DNA of 64,000 nucleotides, taken from contig JAZQQG010000016.1 of NCBI GenBank assembly GCA_045628945.1, positions 1 to 64,000 on the forward strand, written 5' to 3'. This DNA is from RGIG4034 sp045628945 (GTDB lineage: Bacteria > Bacillota > Clostridia > Lachnospirales > Lachnospiraceae). The notes below the pieces were generated by a model that worked only from the letters and a program-made list of their open reading frames with translations, did not search any database and was not told the DNA's origin. Positions 9,012 to 17,753 of the stretch are shown here, one piece after another (within the stretch, counting starts at the first letter, position 1; every line of letters begins with the position of its first letter). The position numbers were made by a program, and so were the translations under genes.

Positions 9012-9800
9012 TTAGTCCTCTACTAATTCTGTTGTTGCCACATCCAGATGTTCCATCTCGGGGTGCTCTTTTAGAAAGACATTTATTTTATCCACAACAT
9101 ACTTATCTTCATCATCAGCGAATCCTTCAAACAACACCTTATCAATAGCTTCCTTGTTAAAATAAGCAACACGATTATTTAATAAACCTTCTGGAAATGT
9201 TGCTCCAACGTAATCAACAAACAGTTCTCGATTATCATTATTGATAATTAATCCACGGCCAATAATTACTAATCTTTTATTTGCTGATTTCAGCAAAACA
9301 ACCGTACCCAAAGGATAATAATTTACATAATCATTGTTCTCATTTTCTCCTATCAAATAGTCAAGTTCCATTCTACTTAACAAATCACCAAACGAATCTG
9401 CAACCTTATATGTATTAGAACTATCCTTTGTTGGATTAATCAAACCATTAATATCGCAATAAAATACTGACATTTTATCTTCAACAGGATATAGTAAAAA
9501 AACATTTCCTATCGAATCATCTCCAATGATAATTGCAACATTCTCTTCCCCAAATGGAGTATCCGAGTTAGCCTTACGAAGGTCTGTTTTATCATCATCT
9601 ACAAAACCAAAAAATCGTCGGAACTTAATCTCATATGTATTGTCTCTGGTAATAATATGAATTGCATCCCCTTCAATCTCACCACCATTTGTGTGTTTCA
9701 AGAATGAAACATACTCAACAGGCAATTCATCACACCCTATCTGATTCTTAAATGAATCAATTTGTTCATCAACAGCATTCCCATAACCTTTAATTGTCAT
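9012..9800 (-). CDS. SUKH (SMI1/KNR4) domain fused to DUF4176, probable immunity/accessory protein
   Basis: 262 residues. The first about 145 residues match the SMI1/KNR4 (SUKH) pattern: LPVEYVSFLKHTNGG, a beta-rich middle with FFGF, and a late VADSFGDLL. SUKH proteins are common immunity proteins of polymorphic toxin systems. The last about 100 residues match DUF4176 (YYPLGTVVLLK, IIGRG, VDYVGATFPEG, VLFEGF), a domain often encoded in type VII secretion loci. The start overlaps the stop of the upstream effector gene by 11 bp, which suggests translational coupling and a toxin-immunity or effector-chaperone relation. Both domains in one chain is uncommon in my knowledge. The function as immunity protein is inference. 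Confidence 0.75.
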   Translation of the reverse strand: MTIKGYGNAVDEQIDSFKNQIGCDELPVEYVSFLKHTNGGEIEGDAIHIITRDNTYEIKFRRFFGFVDDDKTDLRKANSDTPFGEENVAIIIGDDSIGNVFLLYPVEDKMSVFYCDINGLINPTKDSSNTYKVADSFGDLLSRMELDYLIGENENNDYVNYYPLGTVVLLKSANKRLVIIGRGLIINNDNRELFVDYVGATFPEGLLNNRVAYFNKEAIDKVLFEGFADDEDKYVVDKINVFLKEHPEMEHLDVATTELVED

Positions 9801-11601
9801 TTCCTATTCCTCCCTTTCTAAATTCGCCACTAACGACTTCTACATTTTGAGTATTTTTAGAAGACTGCCATTCAATACGTTCACCATTACTATTGATTCT
9901 TATATAAATACCGTTCTTATCAGTAGCGGTATAATCACCATTTGCCTCGTGTACTATATCCCCACCGTCTTCTACAAACTGAGCCGGAGAACTACTCATT
10001 GCGCTTGAAAGAACCATATCGGCTTCTAAATCTTGCCTCAAATCACTTTCTGACATTTTATATCCTGCCCCCCAATTTTTTGTTCCAGTTGACATACCAC
10101 CTTTTAAAATGTCTAATGATATTTGTTTTTTATCTAATGCCTCCTCTAATATTGAATCTGTATGTCCGTTTATTATTTCATTACCGGCACGATCAATTAC
10201 CCCCCAGACTACTTCTTCATGGCTTCCCACTATAAACCCTCTACTTAATCTATCTGAACCAAGTTTCTGGTTCAAATAGTCATCAAGATATTTTTTATTA
10301 AATTCTTTTGTGATACCCTTTTTTGTGCCAGAATAAATATCATCTACAATTTCATCAGTGTCCCAAACAGCTTTACCTATCTTGGACCAATCAAAATCAC
10401 GATTTCCATCTTTCGGAAATACCCATCCATAACCTTCCTCAATCAATGCATTTGTCAATCTTTTAGCAAAACCTGTTGTTACCTCTTCAAGAACATTTCC
10501 AACAACAGGAATGCCTATGTCAATTTTTACAACAGCGTCAATAGCACCTGAAAACGTGCCTTGCGCTCCACCGATGAATATTTTCTCCCAATATTCATCC
10601 GAATTAAATGTGGACATATTGGGATCCTGCACATATGCATCGGTAGTATATTTAACAGCGCTCTTAACTGCTCCAGTAATACAACCAGTCACAGCGCCTG
10701 TTATTAACAAACTTGAGCCCCCCGTAGCAACAGCTGCTGCTATAGTAAAAACTTTACATCCCACATCCACAAGTGTATTTACGAATGCTGCTTCATCCTC
10801 TCGCTTTTTATACTCCTTTACATCTGAACACCATTTTTTTCCATCTTCAATGGATGCTACGTATTTTTCTCTATTCTCATCTATATCTTTCTCTAACTTA
10901 ATCGACATATCCGAATATTGTGTCCAACTGTTCAGATACTGAGTACTATTTTCATCGAAATTGACGCGAAAATCCCTATCTTTATCCAAACATTCCTGAA
11001 TTAATTTATCAATTGTTTCGATGGTATTATATTTTTCTGATAAGGCATTATAATGAGATTGCTCTGTAACAACAATATCCTCTATAATTTTGTTCAAAAA
11101 TGTAATTGCATTCTCATGCGAAGTTTCAAAATCCATTCTACTCGTTGCATTATTCCAACTACTTATTTCTATAAGATCGGATATTGAGTTCAATTGTGTC
11201 GTTATATCTGTTTGAACTCCTTTCCCCTTCTTTAAGGAATTATCAAGCGTATTCTTAATACAGACAATCTCATCAGCCTGATAATGTGCAGTTTTATTAT
11301 CATCTATTGAAGTTATGTCCTTACTATAATTCTCCAAACCAGCCTGAATCTGTAGATTAATCAACTTCTCTAAATCATCTAGTAAGTTACAATGAATCGT
11401 CTGAATATATTCTTTTAACCTCGTTACACCATAACCACTAAATTGAGAATCATTAATATAGTTCTTCAAATTTAATAGCGAATAACCTATGTTATCACCC
11501 CATTCTGTGCAGCAATCATAATAAGCCTCACAAAATATTGCCATTTTTTCGTGATCAACCACAAATGAGGATCTGACTTTTTCAGCTTCAAAACTTTCCA
11601 T
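9790..11601 (-). CDS. LXG-like type VII secretion effector/polymorphic toxin candidate
   Basis: 603 residues. The first about 260 residues are almost entirely helical and polar, as in LXG/WXG-type targeting domains. A hydrophobic, Ala/Gly-rich segment follows (about 275-310, IAAAVATGGSSLLITGAV), then GAQGTFSGAIDAVVK, a layout seen in many secreted polymorphic toxins between targeting and toxic domains. Residues about 450-603 show no motif I recognise; they include ENGDYTATD-like beta segments and a hydrophilic tail. There is no signal peptide, consistent with type VII export. Upstream are WXG100 and two small helical genes; downstream and overlapping is a SUKH-DUF4176 gene. The assignment is by architecture and context; toxic activity is not shown by the sequence. 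Confidence 0.65.
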   Translation of the reverse strand: MESFEAEKVRSSFVVDHEKMAIFCEAYYDCCTEWGDNIGYSLLNLKNYINDSQFSGYGVTRLKEYIQTIHCNLLDDLEKLINLQIQAGLENYSKDITSIDDNKTAHYQADEIVCIKNTLDNSLKKGKGVQTDITTQLNSISDLIEISSWNNATSRMDFETSHENAITFLNKIIEDIVVTEQSHYNALSEKYNTIETIDKLIQECLDKDRDFRVNFDENSTQYLNSWTQYSDMSIKLEKDIDENREKYVASIEDGKKWCSDVKEYKKREDEAAFVNTLVDVGCKVFTIAAAVATGGSSLLITGAVTGCITGAVKSAVKYTTDAYVQDPNMSTFNSDEYWEKIFIGGAQGTFSGAIDAVVKIDIGIPVVGNVLEEVTTGFAKRLTNALIEEGYGWVFPKDGNRDFDWSKIGKAVWDTDEIVDDIYSGTKKGITKEFNKKYLDDYLNQKLGSDRLSRGFIVGSHEEVVWGVIDRAGNEIINGHTDSILEEALDKKQISLDILKGGMSTGTKNWGAGYKMSESDLRQDLEADMVLSSAMSSSPAQFVEDGGDIVHEANGDYTATDKNGIYIRINSNGERIEWQSSKNTQNVEVVSGEFRKGGIGNDN

Positions 11602-11628
11602 TTAATCCCGACTCCTAACTTATGTAAC

Positions 11629-11913
11629 TTACAACATTTTATCTGCTTCTTCTTGATCAACTTGTTTATATTCTTCAAGCATAGCTTTTATATCAACAAA
11701 GTCACGTCGTAATAATTCACCATATTTTTGTAATACTTCTTTTATTTTCGAATATAAATCCCTATAACCGTCAATAACCTGAAGCACAAGATCTTTATCA
11801 TCTGGCAACTCTATCAATTTGCGGTTAAGATCACACATATTATTCTCAATAGAATCATTGACAAAAATCGACGTAGAGCTCGTATCTATTTTAATTTCCA
11901 TATCCACTAACAT
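11629..11913 (-). CDS. Small helical LXG-associated protein (Lap-like)
   Basis: Up to 94 residues, predicted helix-turn-helix hairpin, charged, without membrane segments. It lies 27 bp upstream of the LXG-like effector gene, the position of small alpha-helical partner proteins (Lap, DUF5082/DUF5344 or DUF3130-type) that bind LXG targeting domains. Start is uncertain: the ATG at 11913 directly abuts its AGGAG, a GTG at 11907 has better spacing, and another ATG lies at 11901. I do not recognise the family by sequence; the role is inferred from size, helicity and position. Confidence 0.55.
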   Translation of the reverse strand: MLVDMEIKIDTSSTSIFVNDSIENNMCDLNRKLIELPDDKDLVLQVIDGYRDLYSKIKEVLQKYGELLRRDFVDIKAMLEEYKQVDQEEADKML

Positions 11914-11916
11914 CTC

Positions 11917-12567
11917 CTAATTGCTATTTTTTTCAGAAAGAGAACGACAATTATTGACAAATGATCCAAAGCCACCCAAAACATTACCATAATCTAATTG
12001 AAAAATTCTATTTTCGTAATCAGTTCTTTTAGTGACTAAAACATCCTCAACTTCATTATCAACATACTTCAGAAATTTCTCATTTGTTTCATTAACTTGA
12101 TAAGTCGCTAACTTATCTTTCAAATTACCTTTCCACCTAAAGGAATGCCCTAATTCCTTATTCTTACCTTCCAATGCCTCTTTATCATCAATTTTAATTC
12201 CAGTTTTACAAAAACCCAAAAAACCATCTGATTCAATAATATTTTTGGCTTCACCGATTTTTTTAATAGCTTCCTCTAATCTCGCTTTATCAGCAAATAA
12301 GCTTTCCCGTTCGCGTTGTTGCTCTATCTGTTTCTGCCTAATCTGTTCTTGTTCCTGCCGTTCCCGTTCAATCCGTTCTCGCTCCAACCGCTCTTGTTCA
12401 CGACGCTCTTGTTCACGACGCTCTTGCTCACGCCGTTCCATCTCGGCTAATTCTCTTTCTCGATAACTCGGTTTACATACAGAATGTGTAGAATCATTAT
12501 TATCCGTTTTATTTTCTATATTAAACACTCCGCGAAACAGATCATCGAAGTTAAATAAAGATCCCAT
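11917..12567 (-). CDS. Charged coiled-coil protein of the type VII cluster, unknown family
   Basis: 216 residues, start ATG at 12567 behind GGAGG. Residues about 1-35 are Asp/Asn-rich. Residues about 36-85 are a highly charged helix built of (E/R)-rich units such as REQER repeated several times, certainly coiled coil. The rest (about 86-216) is a mixed helical domain including GFLGFCKTGIKIDD and GNVLGGFGSF. No signal peptide. It sits between the WXG100 gene and the Lap-like gene (3 bp upstream of the latter), so it may be a second partner or targeting chaperone for the effector. No function can be assigned from the sequence itself. Confidence 0.5.
   Translation of the reverse strand: MGSLFNFDDLFRGVFNIENKTDNNDSTHSVCKPSYRERELAEMERREQERREQERREQERLERERIERERQEQEQIRQKQIEQQRERESLFADKARLEEAIKKIGEAKNIIESDGFLGFCKTGIKIDDKEALEGKNKELGHSFRWKGNLKDKLATYQVNETNEKFLKYVDNEVEDVLVTKRTDYENRIFQLDYGNVLGGFGSFVNNCRSLSEKNSN
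12386..12430 (-). repeat. 15-bp tandem repeats encoding REQER-type heptads
   Basis: Three tandem 15-bp units (consensus CGACGCTCTTGTTCA on the plus strand, at 12386, 12401 and 12416) encode the repeated Glu-Arg-rich helix of the coiled-coil protein. More degenerate units flank them. Such arrays can vary in copy number. Confidence 0.7.
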
Positions 12568-12594
12568 AATATCACCTCCAGCTTACCTCTTATT

Positions 12595-12624
12595 CACGTA
12601 TTGGCGGGAATCCGCCAATACGTG
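12595..12624 (-). other. Perfect 13-bp hairpin between the WXG100 gene and downstream genes
   Basis: Arms CACGTATTGGCGG (12595-12607) and CCGCCAATACGTG (12612-12624) flank a 4-base loop. On the minus strand no U-run follows, so it is not a standard terminator. Placed 20 bp after the WXG100 stop codon, it may act as a partial terminator, RNase barrier or 3' stabiliser giving more WXG100 message than downstream message. Confidence 0.7.
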
Positions 12625-12643
12625 TAGAGTACTACAATGATAA

Positions 12644-12928
12644 TTAAGCACGCCAAGAATTTCCGATTTCCTGATCAGTCTCTTCCAAACGATTGGCAGA
12701 ACTCGTTAAGGCGCGTGAAATCTCATCAATAAGATTCTTTGCCTGTACGAAACTAGGCTTCAATTCAGCAAATTTAGTTGCGAACCCTTCTGCTGCCTGT
12801 CCCTCCCACTCCTCGCGAAGCTGGCTCAGTAAGCTGTCCATTTTCTGAATGATGCTTTCGAGATTATTTGCCTGATTTGCATATTCTCCCGCTCTCTGAC
12901 GCATCGATTCCGGTGTCATTTTAATCAT
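12644..12928 (-). CDS. esxA: WXG100 family type VII secretion protein
   Basis: 94 residues, the normal WXG100 length. Two helices are separated by the turn REEWEGQAAEGF, which carries the W-x-G motif (Trp-Glu-Gly) near residue 42. The C-terminus ends soon after the second helix, and a YxxxD/E-type export tail is not obvious. Start ATG at 12928 has an AGGAGG eight bases upstream. WXG100 proteins are small dimeric substrates of EssC-type secretion systems and help activate the ATPase. The gene lies 37 bp downstream of the EssC-like gene and is followed by a strong hairpin, which suggests a separately stabilised transcript. Confidence 0.9.
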   Translation of the reverse strand: MIKMTPESMRQRAGEYANQANNLESIIQKMDSLLSQLREEWEGQAAEGFATKFAELKPSFVQAKNLIDEISRALTSSANRLEETDQEIGNSWRA

Positions 12929-12965
12929 GTTCTTTTCCTCCTTTTTTCTTTTATAACATCAGTTT

Positions 12966-15900
12966 TCACTGAATATTATCGTTGTACTCTGATTTAACCA
13001 AGCGCAATTTTGTGACCAGATTATCGTTGATATAATAAGCATCACCAACTTGTAGTTTTTTACGATTCTGCTTAATATCCTCATACGGTACATCAAACAC
13101 TTTGAGGTTCGTTAAATCATCCAGATAGAGCAAATGGCGTTTTGCCTTAATAGCTTTAAGCGGTTCAGGTGCATCATACGATACAGATGCATTATCATAA
13201 TTGGAAAATATCATGCAAACGTTAAGCGATTTGTACTGTCCCAGAATCGATGCATATATATTCATCAGATCCATGTCCTTCTGAATCACTCTTGCCACGT
13301 CGTTATTCTGTACAATCATAAACAACAACGAATTATCTTTGGGCTCACGTTCCTCAACCATCGCTCGGTATCGTTCCTCTAACAACACTTTCCACTCCGA
13401 CAACGTTTTGGTAACATCGGATGGATCAATTGAATACAAGCTCACGATATCTAACTGTTTCAATGCCTTGTATTTGCGAGTCATATCATCAAAGATATAG
13501 ACCTTGACAGGATTTGATTCGCTTCGACTTGCTAATGTCTCCAAGATATTTGAAATAAAATTATAGTGGCCACGATTTTGCTTACCGCAGATTCCGATGG
13601 CTCCTAATGTGGCAAAATCCATATAGAATGGCTCAACCTCAGAATAAGTAAGTCCAATTGGCAACTGATATCCATTCGGAATTGCTTTATAATCCTCACG
13701 TAAAATGGCATTTGTCATGATATTCGGAATATACGGAATTGCTTTAGCCTTCTGACCCTGATAACGCTCATTACACTCCTCAACAAATTCGCGTATTGCA
13801 GTCGCTCTTTCAAACTCTTTTTCCCCATCAAATGCAAGATAAGTCTGACACTCCAGAATTCGTTTATTTTCTTCCAAAATGCATCTACCTGGAACATCAT
13901 CTGGGTACATTCTCGTACGTTCAAAAAGATGATTGTATTCATTGGAATCATTACAATACAAAGCAATTCGATTAGCAAAATTCGATAGATATCTAAAACT
14001 AATACCGGTAGTATTGGCATTTGCAATCGTGATACTAATTCCAACAGCTAATCCTTCACGTATTATTGCCAAGAATGTATCATCATTACCAAGATATAAT
14101 TCCATCAACGCAGTCATGTTATCGACCAGAACAAATATCCTTGGCAAATCAGTATAGCCAGCTTCACAATAGGCATTAAAAGAGCTAACACCAACCGATA
14201 CCATTTTCTCTTTTCTGGTATTAATCTCACTAATTAAGAGTTTGAATAAGTTTCGCAATTTCTCATCATCAGATGAACATACTACGCCACCAACATGCTT
14301 TAACTTTTCAAAAGTTTTTAAAACCATTGATCCAAAATCAAGAATGTAAATATTGGCTTCTGTTGGCGAATACATCAAGCCAATCTCACGAATTAGCAAC
14401 TGAAGAAAATTCGTCTTGCCATACTGTGAAGAACCAATCACAAATGTATGCTTATTGGCAACATCCAACAAGAAATGGCCCTGATACTGATTGTCCGGAT
14501 CATCCAGAATACCAATATCAATTCTCTTATCTTCCATCTGATTCAGAATTTGCGGAACGGGAATAACACGTTCTAACGCCGGGAGACATATACTATCCAA
14601 TCTGCGAATGCCACTCTGTTCACAATAGGAATCTACATATTGAACAATTGCATCGAGCTGAGTACGTCCACGCTTATCAGAAGATTGAGACTTCTGCTCA
14701 TATAACACCTTTCTTTTACCTGTAGACGAAACGGAATGAATGGAAAACGGCTTAACCGAACTATCAACAGAAGTCTCTGAATCACCACTGTACGCAGACT
14801 GAAACAATTCAAAAATTTCATTATTGCCAACCTGTAAATAAGCTCGACCAGGTTCCTTAATCTCGGCAGCCAAAGGCGTTTTCAACATTTCATTACTATC
14901 TTCTGGCCCTTGTACTTTCAAACAAAGCTTGAATCTAGAGTTACTCCAGATTTGATTATCTACCTGTCCTGCTGGCTTCTGAGTTGCAAGAATCAGATGC
15001 ACTCCGAGGCTTCGTCCAATTCGAGCCGCAGAGATAAGTTCCTTCATGAATTCAGGCTGTTCAGCACGTAATTCAGCAAACTCATCCACTATGATGATTA
15101 AATGCGGCAATGGTTCTTTAACCATTCCCTCTTTATATTTTTTAATATATTTATCAATATGATTAACTTCTGCTGCCGCAAATAGACGCTGACGTTTCTG
15201 AAGTTCGGCTTTTATCGACTTAAGGGAACGATTAATCTGTTTTCCATCAATATTTGTGATTGCTCCAATTAGGTGCGGTAATTTTCTGAACTGATTAACC
15301 ATTCCACCACCCTTGAAGTCAATAATGAGAAAAGCAATCTCATACGGATGAAACAAAGTTGCCACGGACAGAATGTACGTCTGTAGAATCTCTGACTTAC
15401 CAGAACCAGTTGTACCTGCAACTAGTCCATGAGGTCCATGAGCTTTATCATGAAGGTCAAGATAGACTACTCCGGTCTTCGACACACCAAGAGGGACTGC
15501 CATCGACTGATATACCGCAGTAGAATTCCAACGCTTTGCAAGATCAAGATCGTCAACGCTAAAAATATTCAGAAGCGTAAAGAGATTAATATTTTTAGTA
15601 AGGCTTCCTTCTAGAGAAACTTCCTCAGTCACTACAGCTGCCAACCGTCTGGATACTTCCTCGAGCTGTGAATCCGATATAGAGTCATATTCAAAAGATA
15701 CCACCGGCTGTTCACCTATCGTATCTATGAGGTCACCATGTCGCTCATCAGCAAGCGTAATGAGACGCTTACATCCCATCGGAATAGCGCTTTGCATATT
15801 TGCAAAGAAAACAAAAGAAACTCCTAACTGGTCTGCTTCGTCAACAAATCGTGATATAGGATGTTGATTAAATCCTGCTAAATCATATAAAAGCAACACT

Positions 15901-17486
15901 ATATGGGGTAATAGTTGTGTTTTTTTGTCTTTACTCTCTTTTCGCTTTGAAAGTTCATTGTAGAGATTCTCAAACAAGACCTTCTTGCTATCATCATCAC
16001 AAGCAATATTTCTTGTGCTTATAGCATTTGAAAAGTGAGGAATAAAGCGAATCCGTTCAGCAATAGCAGCTTCACTCTCCTCCACAACAAGTGCCATGCG
16101 AACTTCTGAAGAAAAGTGTCTTAATGCAATGTCAAAGATAAGATTCTTAAGAGTAACATATAAGGAATCCTTTTCCCCTACTACTCCAACAACTGCATTG
16201 TCTTTGAGATTGCATACAATGGGAACATCTTGAAGCATCTGATTCTGTTCAAAAAGCTCGCGAGGAATCATTTGCAATTCATCCTCTACCTCTAGACGTT
16301 CTTGTTGTTTATAATTGATTTCTCTCTTTGCTTTGCAATTACCTTTTCCTAAACGAACGCAGAGAAAATCCGAATCCGTAGGGCGTCTGTCAAATAATTC
16401 CGAAGAAAACTCACGAATCTTATGAAGTTCATCCTCTTGACTAATATAGATTCTTTCAAGAATCTCTTTTTCATTTTCTCTTGTTTGCTTAATCTCAGTA
16501 GATTTATTCTCAATGTATTTCTGATATTTTTGCTTACGTTCAGAAATTTGTTTTTTGAAATCTATTTTATTCTGAATTACGCCAATCAGAGTAGTGACAA
16601 TAGCCATTCCACCTGACACCGCACTAAAGATAATCATAGTTCCGCCCATAGACGCCATTACTCCAGATGCAAGCAACATTCCCATAGACGGTAACAGGCT
16701 CTGCAAAATATGCGTACTGGGTTTATTTGGCTTACTCGGTGGATCTAATATTTCAATCTTTTCATCACTTAATGATTCCTGAATACGCGTATTTCTGGTA
16801 AAATGCGGATAATTATTCGGATTCGGAGCATCAACAAACTCAATTCCTTGGACATTACAATTTGAACTAATCTCAGTCCATAACAACTCATCTCGATAAT
16901 AGAACATAAACTCAGAAAGAGAAAAGAAGTCGCCGTTGTTGATAATGCAACCATCCTCTACCCTGTCACCATTGCGATACACACCATAGGTTGTATTATG
17001 AATTGAAAGCTGCAGTCCATCTGCTACACGCTTCAAAACAATCTTATCTTGATATAGATACTGACTATTAATTACAATGTTATTCCCCTTATCTACTCCA
17101 ATAGATAATTGCTTAACATAGTGCAAATCTATAAATCGCTCTAATCGCTTCTCAGCACTATCAAAATCAATCATGAATTGTAATTCAAATACCTCATGAT
17201 CAGAATTTTGATACTTTATATCAATGACTTCTCCATGTTGAACCTGTTTGGTCAACATTTTTCTACTATCGCCAACCGTAATATATAAATTATCAGAACA
17301 GGTTATTGACCAAGCATCATTACTATTCACAAAGGATAGGCGAATGCTCTCAAAAAAAAGTTCTTTACGAAGACGGCAATCACAATCAATTTCTGTTCCA
17401 ATCACAAAAGAATCACTATCAAAAGGGATTTCAATTTCCCGATATAAACGCTTATTATGAATAATAACCTTATATTGATTAATCAT
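12966..17486 (-). CDS. essC: EssC-type FtsK/SpoIIIE ATPase of the type VII secretion system
   Basis: 1506 residues, typical EssC length. The N-terminal about 230 residues carry FHA-like beta domains, as in EssC/YukB. Two close hydrophobic segments (about 262-305) form the membrane anchor, followed by a coiled region. Three FtsK-type ATPase modules follow. D1 has GTTGSGKSE (about 689) and the Walker B-like IIIVDEF (about 796). D2 has GSSQYGKTN (about 1016) and VLVDN (about 1118). D3 has the degenerate GICGKQNRGHYN (about 1295), typical of EssC where only D1 is highly canonical. The motor drives export of WXG100 and LXG proteins. It lies 9 bp after the YukD-like gene. The FHA-like N-terminus next to kinase, phosphatase and other FHA genes fits phospho-control (inference). 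Confidence 0.93.
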   Translation of the reverse strand: MINQYKVIIHNKRLYREIEIPFDSDSFVIGTEIDCDCRLRKELFFESIRLSFVNSNDAWSITCSDNLYITVGDSRKMLTKQVQHGEVIDIKYQNSDHEVFELQFMIDFDSAEKRLERFIDLHYVKQLSIGVDKGNNIVINSQYLYQDKIVLKRVADGLQLSIHNTTYGVYRNGDRVEDGCIINNGDFFSLSEFMFYYRDELLWTEISSNCNVQGIEFVDAPNPNNYPHFTRNTRIQESLSDEKIEILDPPSKPNKPSTHILQSLLPSMGMLLASGVMASMGGTMIIFSAVSGGMAIVTTLIGVIQNKIDFKKQISERKQKYQKYIENKSTEIKQTRENEKEILERIYISQEDELHKIREFSSELFDRRPTDSDFLCVRLGKGNCKAKREINYKQQERLEVEDELQMIPRELFEQNQMLQDVPIVCNLKDNAVVGVVGEKDSLYVTLKNLIFDIALRHFSSEVRMALVVEESEAAIAERIRFIPHFSNAISTRNIACDDDSKKVLFENLYNELSKRKESKDKKTQLLPHIVLLLYDLAGFNQHPISRFVDEADQLGVSFVFFANMQSAIPMGCKRLITLADERHGDLIDTIGEQPVVSFEYDSISDSQLEEVSRRLAAVVTEEVSLEGSLTKNINLFTLLNIFSVDDLDLAKRWNSTAVYQSMAVPLGVSKTGVVYLDLHDKAHGPHGLVAGTTGSGKSEILQTYILSVATLFHPYEIAFLIIDFKGGGMVNQFRKLPHLIGAITNIDGKQINRSLKSIKAELQKRQRLFAAAEVNHIDKYIKKYKEGMVKEPLPHLIIIVDEFAELRAEQPEFMKELISAARIGRSLGVHLILATQKPAGQVDNQIWSNSRFKLCLKVQGPEDSNEMLKTPLAAEIKEPGRAYLQVGNNEIFELFQSAYSGDSETSVDSSVKPFSIHSVSSTGKRKVLYEQKSQSSDKRGRTQLDAIVQYVDSYCEQSGIRRLDSICLPALERVIPVPQILNQMEDKRIDIGILDDPDNQYQGHFLLDVANKHTFVIGSSQYGKTNFLQLLIREIGLMYSPTEANIYILDFGSMVLKTFEKLKHVGGVVCSSDDEKLRNLFKLLISEINTRKEKMVSVGVSSFNAYCEAGYTDLPRIFVLVDNMTALMELYLGNDDTFLAIIREGLAVGISITIANANTTGISFRYLSNFANRIALYCNDSNEYNHLFERTRMYPDDVPGRCILEENKRILECQTYLAFDGEKEFERATAIREFVEECNERYQGQKAKAIPYIPNIMTNAILREDYKAIPNGYQLPIGLTYSEVEPFYMDFATLGAIGICGKQNRGHYNFISNILETLASRSESNPVKVYIFDDMTRKYKALKQLDIVSLYSIDPSDVTKTLSEWKVLLEERYRAMVEEREPKDNSLLFMIVQNNDVARVIQKDMDLMNIYASILGQYKSLNVCMIFSNYDNASVSYDAPEPLKAIKAKRHLLYLDDLTNLKVFDVPYEDIKQNRKKLQVGDAYYINDNLVTKLRLVKSEYNDNIQ

Positions 17487-17495
17487 TGTTTTCCC

Positions 17496-17753
17496 CTATT
17501 CTGTGTAGTAAATCACGCTTCCTTCACGAATTCCACTTGATAACAAAGTCTTATTGCCACGAAGTAATGCAATTGGGTTCTCCATTTGCAGATGGCACTT
17601 GGTTACATCATCAAGATTAATCCCAAGTTTAAATACCTCATTCAATGCGGTAATCAGATCTCTTACGGTAATATCCGTTGGAATCTCGATGTCCATTTCT
17701 ATCTTTTTCTTTTCCAAGACTAGTGTCACAATTACTTTCTCATCCATTGCCAT
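17496..17753 (-). CDS. YukD/EsaB-like ubiquitin-fold protein of the type VII system
   Basis: 85 residues with a beta-grasp pattern: VIVTLVLEKKKIEMDIEIP, a helix VRDLITALNEVF, then a polar middle and a final strand EGSVIYYTE. This matches the small ubiquitin-like EsaB/YukD proteins encoded beside EssC in Firmicutes. Its ATG directly follows the stop of the CpaE-like gene; a second in-frame ATG two codons later is possible. No C-terminal di-glycine, as expected for this family, which is not conjugated. EsaB/YukD is needed for, or regulates, export in known systems. Confidence 0.85.
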   Translation of the reverse strand: MAMDEKVIVTLVLEKKKIEMDIEIPTDITVRDLITALNEVFKLGINLDDVTKCHLQMENPIALLRGNKTLLSSGIREGSVIYYTE

